The notes under the pieces: generated by a model
Databases searched by the model: none
The model's input: the letters and a program-made list of their open reading frames with translations, nothing else
What the model was told of the DNA's origin: nothing
Program-made: the position numbers and the translations under genes
Assembly: GCA_019454045.1 (NCBI GenBank)
Contig: SKCR01021138.1
Span: 62,001-126,000, forward strand
Direction: 5' to 3'
Source: Zanthoxylum bungeanum
Lineage: Eukaryota > Streptophyta > Magnoliopsida > Sapindales > Rutaceae
DNA: 64,000 nt
Shown: positions 57,747 through 64,000 of the stretch, one piece after another
How the letters are laid out: each line of letters starts with the position of its first letter
How positions within the stretch are numbered: position 1 is the stretch's first letter

Positions 57747-60419
57747 GGTGTATTTATGTAACATCCCCCTACAAGAGGTGCTACCGGAATGGAATAGGCT
57801 GACATATCTCATTGAGCCTCTGACTGTCTGACGATGATCATCATTACTAAACTCATCCCAAATTACCAACTCGTGCATGAGGATCATTTCCCTGACTCAA
57901 CAATATAACATACAACTCAATACTGATAATTGTATACCTAGTAATACTTCATTTACAACTTTATTCACAAACATTTTAACTTTATACAATGACTGGTGCA
58001 GTACCAATGACTGTTACATGACTTCACTTTTGACTCTAACTGAACTCTCTCCCTTAGGCTTGACCTGGTGGACTCGACACCCTGGTGACTGCCATCGGTA
58101 TCCATCCTCTCGAGCTCGTCCTCCGGGTAAACCTGCAAAAAAAAACACTGGGAGTGGGGGGTTAGATCGTTTGATCGATCTAGTGAGTGGACATTTAAAA
58201 TAGAAACTAAAACGCTTCTTGAAAATTCATGGTTCTAAAACCAAATTCATCTCAAACCATCTATTCTGAAATCTCTTGCATATTTGAAATCTTTTTTTAT
58301 GAAACTTTCTGAAAACTCTTTTAAGTCTGAAAACTCCAAACCTTTCCGGAAAACTGAGTTCTTTCAAAAAAATTCTTCCATAAAACTGTTTCTCTGGAAA
58401 ACTTTTTCATAAAACCATTGTATTCAAAAGTCTCATCTGAAATATCTGAGGATCTGTAGAAAACCTGACACATGGGGGCGTTATATATCACCGTCCCCCC
58501 ATACGCCTACTAGTGGTCTTGGGCGTTATGTATCGTCGTCCTCAAGCCACTGCACTGGAGCCAGATGTGCAATCCATGACATTGGGGCGTTACGTATCGT
58601 CATCCCATAACCCTGCAATCTGGTGGTCTTGGGGCGTTAGGTATCGCCGTCCCCCAAGCCACTGAAACTAGGATCTAGGGGCGTTACGTATCGCCGTCCC
58701 CCTAGTCCTGCTCTACATGTGCACATGTTTAATCCGTCAATCCCATAAGTTACAGCCTGAGGTGGGTTTTCCCCCATACCTCCAAAATCACAAAATCATG
58801 CTTTGAAAATATCTCTTTCTAAATCATGGCTCAAACATTCACATTTATGAAATTACTGAGAATTTATCTTGGCTAACGCCCTAAAACATTTTAAAAGTAA
58901 GTCTTGAGGTAAAAGAAATAAATAGAAATCAATATGAGAAAAAAATGGTCCACTCACATATTTTAGGATCTGACCGATATTACTTCGCTTCGTCGAAGAA
59001 TGTTGCGGTTCCTGCGATGATCAAGCTTGAAATGAAGCTTGAATGGATCAAAGTATCTTGAAGAATTGAAGATGAGATGAAGAATTGGTATGAGAAAGCT
59101 CCTTTACAAGCCTTTCATTTTTTTTTTGACAAAGAAGATAGTGAATAATGCCTTATTTATAGGCAAAATACTGATTTGTGTAATGGATTGGTTGGCTAGG
59201 ATTGTGCCACCTCATCCAATCTAGACCATTCTCGATATTATTGTAGCATCCGTGGAAATCTCAATTTTTGACTTCTTTTGGATTCGAGTTTGAAAAAATA
59301 TTCAACGTAGAAGTTGTAGGTCTCGGTCTTAGATTTTTGATGATATAAAATTCATAAAAATCGGAGTTCGTATGGAAAAGTTACGGCCTAAACACTAAGG
59401 ACTATCCAAAATAGAACATCGTATAATTTCGTATCGGAATTACGAAGAATTTACCGATTATCCCCAAAGTCATTTTGTGAGTGTATATGTGCTCGAACAT
59501 AATTTATATCACATATCATGCGTCCCATAACGTATTAGTCATCAGGATTATCAGAGTGTTAAAATTTACGCACTCGTAATTAGAATGAGATGAAATCGGA
59601 ATAAAATGGAATCAAAATGGGCTGGAATGAGATTGGTAAATAAGAATCAGAATAAGTTGTTTACTTAACTGTAGGAATCGAAATCGGAATCGGAATGAAA
59701 TAATATTACCATTGATGTGTTTACTTTTTCTAGTAATCGGAATGAATTGTTAAAAAATTACAAAAATACCATTAGTTATAATTATATATTAATTTATTAA
59801 TTATTATTAATTTTTAATGTATTAATTACTAAATATTATATTATTCTTTTATTAAAATATTAAATATCATTTTATTATTAATCATTGATTATTGATTATT
59901 TAATTATTAATTAATTATTATTGTGTTAATTAATTATTAATGTATTAAATTACTAATTATTAAATTATTCTTTTATTAATTATTATTTTATTAAAATGTT
60001 AAATATTAATTAATTATTAATTAGATTTATTATTCATAAATTAAATATTACTTTATTAATTAATTATTAATGTATTAAATTACTAAATATTAAATAATTA
60101 TTTTATTAAAATAGTAAATATTATTTTATTATTAATTATTGATTAATTATTTATTATTAATATATTTTAATTATTATTTATAAATTAATCTTAATTAATT
60201 ATCTTAAGGCAATATTGTAATTTCTTATCAATAATGGGATCTTAAGGAAATCTCATTTCCGTGGAGGGTGGTGGGAATGAGACTCTCATTCCACATTCTC
60301 AAATATGTGGGTCATACTCTCATTCTCATTCTTATTTTTATTCAATTTTAGAAAGTAAACAACCTTATTGGAAATGATTCTCATTCTTTTATTCTCATAA
60401 CCCTCAAGTAAACACACCG
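57747..60419. mobile_element. Harbinger-type MITE split by a solo LTR
   Basis: Left end TGGTGTATTTA (57747-57757) and continuation at 59569; right end GTAAACACACCG at 60419, an inverted GGTGTRTTTAC. Flanks are TAA (57744-57746 and 60420-60422), a 3-bp duplication as in PIF/Harbinger. The inner ends both carry ATGAGATGAAATC/GAATGAGAATC-like words. The AT-rich centre (59770-60200) is made of TTAATTATTAAT repeats. It is about 860 bp without the LTR and has no coding. Confidence 0.6.
57758..59563 (-). mobile_element. Long-LTR family member 3: solo LTR, 1.8 kb
   Basis: Plus-strand ends are TGTAACATCCCCC and AGTGTTAAA (family GTTACA with one change), with the exact duplication ATTTA (57753-57757, 59564-59568). 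It contains the reverse of the family motifs: GGGGCGTTACGTATCG copies at 58470-58700, GGCTAACGCCCTAAAACA near 58873, and TATAAATA near 59155 (minus strand). It is shorter than its relatives and lacks the CpG palindromes. Confidence 0.8.
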
Positions 60420-60422
60420 TAA

Positions 60423-61275
60423 GTGTAATCTATACAATAATTTCATATAGATCAATATTTTACTATATGTGTAAACATGGTCTCTTTAAAAACACCTAAT
60501 TATTTCTCATATTTTTCACATCATCTTCTCGAGAAGTAATCTATCACACTTCATGTGTTTTTACATATATTGGTATCACCAATTGGTTGATCACGCATTA
60601 GGCATTCACATATCCATTTGTATAACTATAGTCCTTCAAAGACATCAATAAGTGATTTATCACTCTTTCTATATTAATAAATCCATCTATTAATTAATTA
60701 ATAATGCATGTAAAATATTCATTTAAACTTCAAGTTTATAATGATTTACATGAAATTTAGATGAGATAAAATGATACATACCATTATGATAACATCATGT
60801 CATTTGTTGCAAACAGTTTTACTTCCTCTCATGGTGAGAGGACTTTTTCATCAATGTTGAGAATTCATAAAATATATGTAACAAACTAATTAACTATAAA
60901 AGGTTTTTCCAAAAAAATTAATAATTGATAAGTCAAACAAATAAAAATTTCAAGTCATTGAATTTCATCTTAATTGATTTATACAAAAAGTAACAATAAC
61001 AAATCTAATACAAAAGCAATAAAAAAAATTAATTCTTTAATGGAAAACCATTTGAATATATATTCAACAATGTGATACATAATTGTTGAGTGCATATTTT
61101 TCAAAAGTTATCATACCAAAGTATTGAAAAACTTTAGATTTGTTGAACTTCTGGTTCATCATAAACATGATTTAATTTTTATTCTACTTCTGGTAGTATA
61201 ATGCATCTTAATTTCTTATTTCAAAAAATAAGATCATTACCATTATCATTTTGATATATAAATAATGCATGCTTT
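60423..61275. repeat. Old host retroelement piece
   Basis: AT-rich, non-coding. It directly continues 57052-57746 once the MITE and LTR are removed. Confidence 0.35.
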
Positions 61276-63764
61276 TGTAACATCCCCGATTCGGGAGATG
61301 TTACCGGCAGTGGATAGACCGTACTAACCCCATAAGCCTCAAACACTCTAATCATGGACAAATATTAATAATCTTTTCTTTATAAATATGGGACCGTAGC
61401 CCAAGCAAAACATAACATACAAATTTAACATCTGTAACTGAAAACTTAACTATATACTTTACAATGACTATTTCAAAAATCATGACTACTACATAACTTT
61501 TACTTGACTCTGACTACACACTCACTTTTTCTGACTTGGACTGATGGACTCCATATCCTAGTGACTGCAACAGTATCCGTCCTCTCAAACTCGTCCTCCG
61601 AGAAACCTGCAAGACAAGGAAACTGGAAGTGGGGGGGTTAGATCGATGAACGATCTAAGTGAGTGGACGATTTAAAATACAAACTGAAATACTGAATTAA
61701 AAGCAGTTGATTATAAATCATAAATAACTTGTATAAAAACTCTTTTCTGGAAATCTCATCTGGAATCGCTTTTGTAAAGCTTATCTTTCTGGAAACTGCT
61801 TTCTAAAATTTGGTCTCTGAAAACTGTTTCTTGAAACTGTGATATCTGAAAACTCTTTTATGAAAATCTGATGTCTAAATGCTAGTTTGAATATGAAATT
61901 TGACGTATAAGGGCGTTACGTATCGCCGTCCCCTCATACGCCCAACTGGAGCCAGCAGTGCAACTGACTTTGGGGCGTTACGTATCGCCATCCCCCAAAG
62001 CATGCCACTACTGTCCCTGAAATTGGTGGTCTTGGGGCGTTACGTATCGTCGTCCCCCAAGCCACAAACTAGAACTGGGGGTGCGGATATATGCTACCCT
62101 CCAAGCTCTGAAACTAGGGTTTAGGGGCGTTACGTATCGCCGTTCCCTAGCCCTGATCTAGGATCTGAGGGCGTTACGTATCGTCGTCCCCCCAGTCTTC
62201 TTTATGTGCACATGTCCTATGTCCGTCAATTCCAACTGTATCAAGTTACATATTAGGGTGGGCTTTTCCCCCATGCCCCAAAAACACAAATCTCAAAGCT
62301 GTATAAAACATTTCATTTAGTCATAAAACTGAAAACAAGTATGGCTAACGCCCTAAGTGCTGAAAAAGTAAATCTCGTTTCATAAATAATAAATCAGTAA
62401 GAAAATCAACTCGAAATGAGAAGTGTCCAGTCACAGTTTTTGGAATCTGGCTGGTACCGGATCCTTTATCGAAGAAAATTGCTATCCCTATGGATAATTT
62501 ATGATCGGGAACTTGATTAGTATAAACGTATTAAAATAAACCTCGATACTTAACTAAGCTTAATGATACATCAATATGTTATATACACGAGGCTTATCAT
62601 GATCATATTTTGATGTAGGATATGTATACGAACCGATATGAGACCCTAAGGGTGGTCTCCAACACGTTAGGGTAGAATTGAGGGGTTTAAAATTAATTTA
62701 GGGAAATTCCGGGCCACGCGTCGCGACGCAAACCCTTGCGCGTCGTGACGCGCGACGTCCAGAAGCATGCCAATATTGTTTTCTTGCGCGTCGCGACACA
62801 AGGCGCGACGCCTGGTTTTCCAGGATTCTGCTTTGCTTTCCCAAGTTCATCCAATGCATAAAACATCAATTAACACTCCATATTAAAAACCAATTTTCAA
62901 TTCATCATATATCACTCTATTCCTCATATCCTAATCTACCATTACATCAATAATCAATTTTTAATCCATTTTATGCACTTCACCAAGTTACACCCAAACT
63001 TAACAAATTGGGGTTTATCAATATTTCCATTCTTTCAAAACAAAAAATCACACAATCATCATCATATCCATGTTCACAACACAACACAACACAAGCATCA
63101 AATCATCAAACTTATCATTTAAACAAAATTTGGGTCATGGATTTCTTACCCCTTACTCTTGATTTCCAATATTTTCCAAGTCTTTATGGCTGCCAAGCTC
63201 CTCCATTATTTGTTTCTTTCTTCTTTTTCCTTCTTCTTCTCTCTTTCTTCTTTTTCTTTTCTTTATTCTTCTTCTTCTCTTCTCTTCTTCACGTTTTCTC
63301 TTCTCTGTTTGTTTCCAAATTTGTGAATCTATGAATAGTGTGTCCTTTAAATAGTAGGGGTTACATGATATTTGGAAAGGTGGGAAAAATATGGGAAAAT
63401 GGAGAATGTTTGAGATTCTTCTAGTTAAGTCCAGATTTTACTATTCATCCGAATTTTATTCTGTATTTTTGACCCTCTTTTGGTCCGATCTTGGAAATAT
63501 GATCAACATGAAAGTTTTAGGTCTCGATCTCAGCTTTCCGAAAATATAAAATTCATAGAAATTGGAGTTCGTATGAGATAGTTACGGGCCAAAAACCTTA
63601 GGTTGTCCGGTAGTGAAACATTGTACAATTCGGTATCGGAACTTCGAGGAGTATCGATTGTCCCCCAAGGTCACTTCATGAGTACGTACATGTTCAACAT
63701 AATTTATATTATGAGTATTCATCCCAAAATGAAATGGTAGTCGAAAAGGTTACCGGTCGTTACA
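61276..63764 (-). mobile_element. Long-LTR family member 4: solo LTR, 2.5 kb
   Basis: Plus-strand ends are TGTAACATCCCCGATTCG and CCGGTCGTTACA, with the exact duplication GCTTT (61271-61275, 63765-63769). It has six GGGCGTTACGTATCG-type copies at 61908-62195, CpG palindromes GCGTCGCGACGC at 62718-62729 with variants at 62740 and 62788, a TATTTAAA near 63349 (minus strand) and a pyrimidine-rich stretch at 63200-63300. No internal region. Confidence 0.85.
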
Positions 63765-63769
63765 GCTTT

Positions 63770-64000
63770 CTACTCCCATAAATAAAAATTCATCCACTTC
63801 AAAAAATGATGATGATAGATATTAAAGCGCCCATTATTTTATTCAATATAAGGAAACACTCTCAGTTTTGCTACTTCCAGAGTATATTTACGATGTAAAA
63901 TATTAAACATATTTTCTCTAATTTACTCTCTTTAAAATTTCCAATGAAAGAATCACATGAGATTTATGAAATATTATTTTATTTTCCAATGGTTATATAT
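63770..64000. other. Right-edge non-coding sequence
   Basis: AT-rich; presumably more of the old host repeat. Nothing coding recognised. Confidence 0.35.

Noticed and set aside
61900..62124. Open frame in the right-hand solo LTR
   Set aside because: It reads through the repeated GGGGCGTTACG motif inside an LTR; no protein similarity.
63008..63334. Phe/Leu-rich open frame, and the similar frame at 38524-38709
   Set aside because: Both come from purine/pyrimidine-rich low-complexity leader sequence in LTRs.

Overview
The window is nuclear DNA of a eudicot-type flowering plant. It holds split genes with GT-AG introns, plant-specific families (cyclin SDS, MMD1, PLATZ), and AT-rich spacers packed with LTR retrotransposons, a LINE tail, tRNA-derived SINE-like repeats and MITEs. 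Everything was read by eye from the sequence; family names rest on recognised motifs, not on searches.

Layout. Bases 1-8,600 are the gene-bearing part: the 3' end of a cyclin SDS gene (+), a decayed BPA1/ACD11-binding-partner-like copy (-), a complete MMD1-type PHD-finger gene (+) and a PLATZ zinc-binding gene (-). SDS and MMD1 both act in meiosis and lie head-to-tail. Bases 9,084-9,745 are a 5'-truncated LINE. Bases 9,830-25,400 are an old AT-rich tandem array opened by nested insertions. The youngest is a 9.5-kb Ty1/copia element (11668-21142, TSD AACAT). It sits in an older related LTR, which appears to sit in a third, oppositely oriented LTR. Bases 26,000-37,000 hold a possible gene relic, three small TEs, and a heavily decayed TAPT1/POD1-type gene (-) whose 5' exon segment is present three times.

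From about 37,600 to the end the DNA is almost wholly retroelement. Four LTRs of one long-LTR family (TGTAAC...GTTACA) occur: one with a primer-binding site and a truncated interior, three as solo LTRs with target-site duplications. The solo LTR at 38089-50815 is split by a hAT-type MITE and by a 9.6-kb Tat/Ogre-like element (40099-49693, TSD AGGGC) that keeps gag and a pol tail. A 6-kb non-coding LTR element (51015-57051) carries a 198-bp higher-order repeat. Another solo LTR interrupts a Harbinger-type MITE.

Most notable are four independent hAT-type non-autonomous elements with exact 8-bp target duplications. All carry GC-rich short motif arrays, and one contains an inverted pair of tRNA-like promoter modules. 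Also notable are the decayed POD1 gene with a triplicated exon piece, the SDS-MMD1 neighbourhood, and two motif systems inside the long-LTR family: CpG palindromes and a repeated GGGG...CCCC hairpin. No microbial-type system, CRISPR array, rRNA or functional tRNA was seen.
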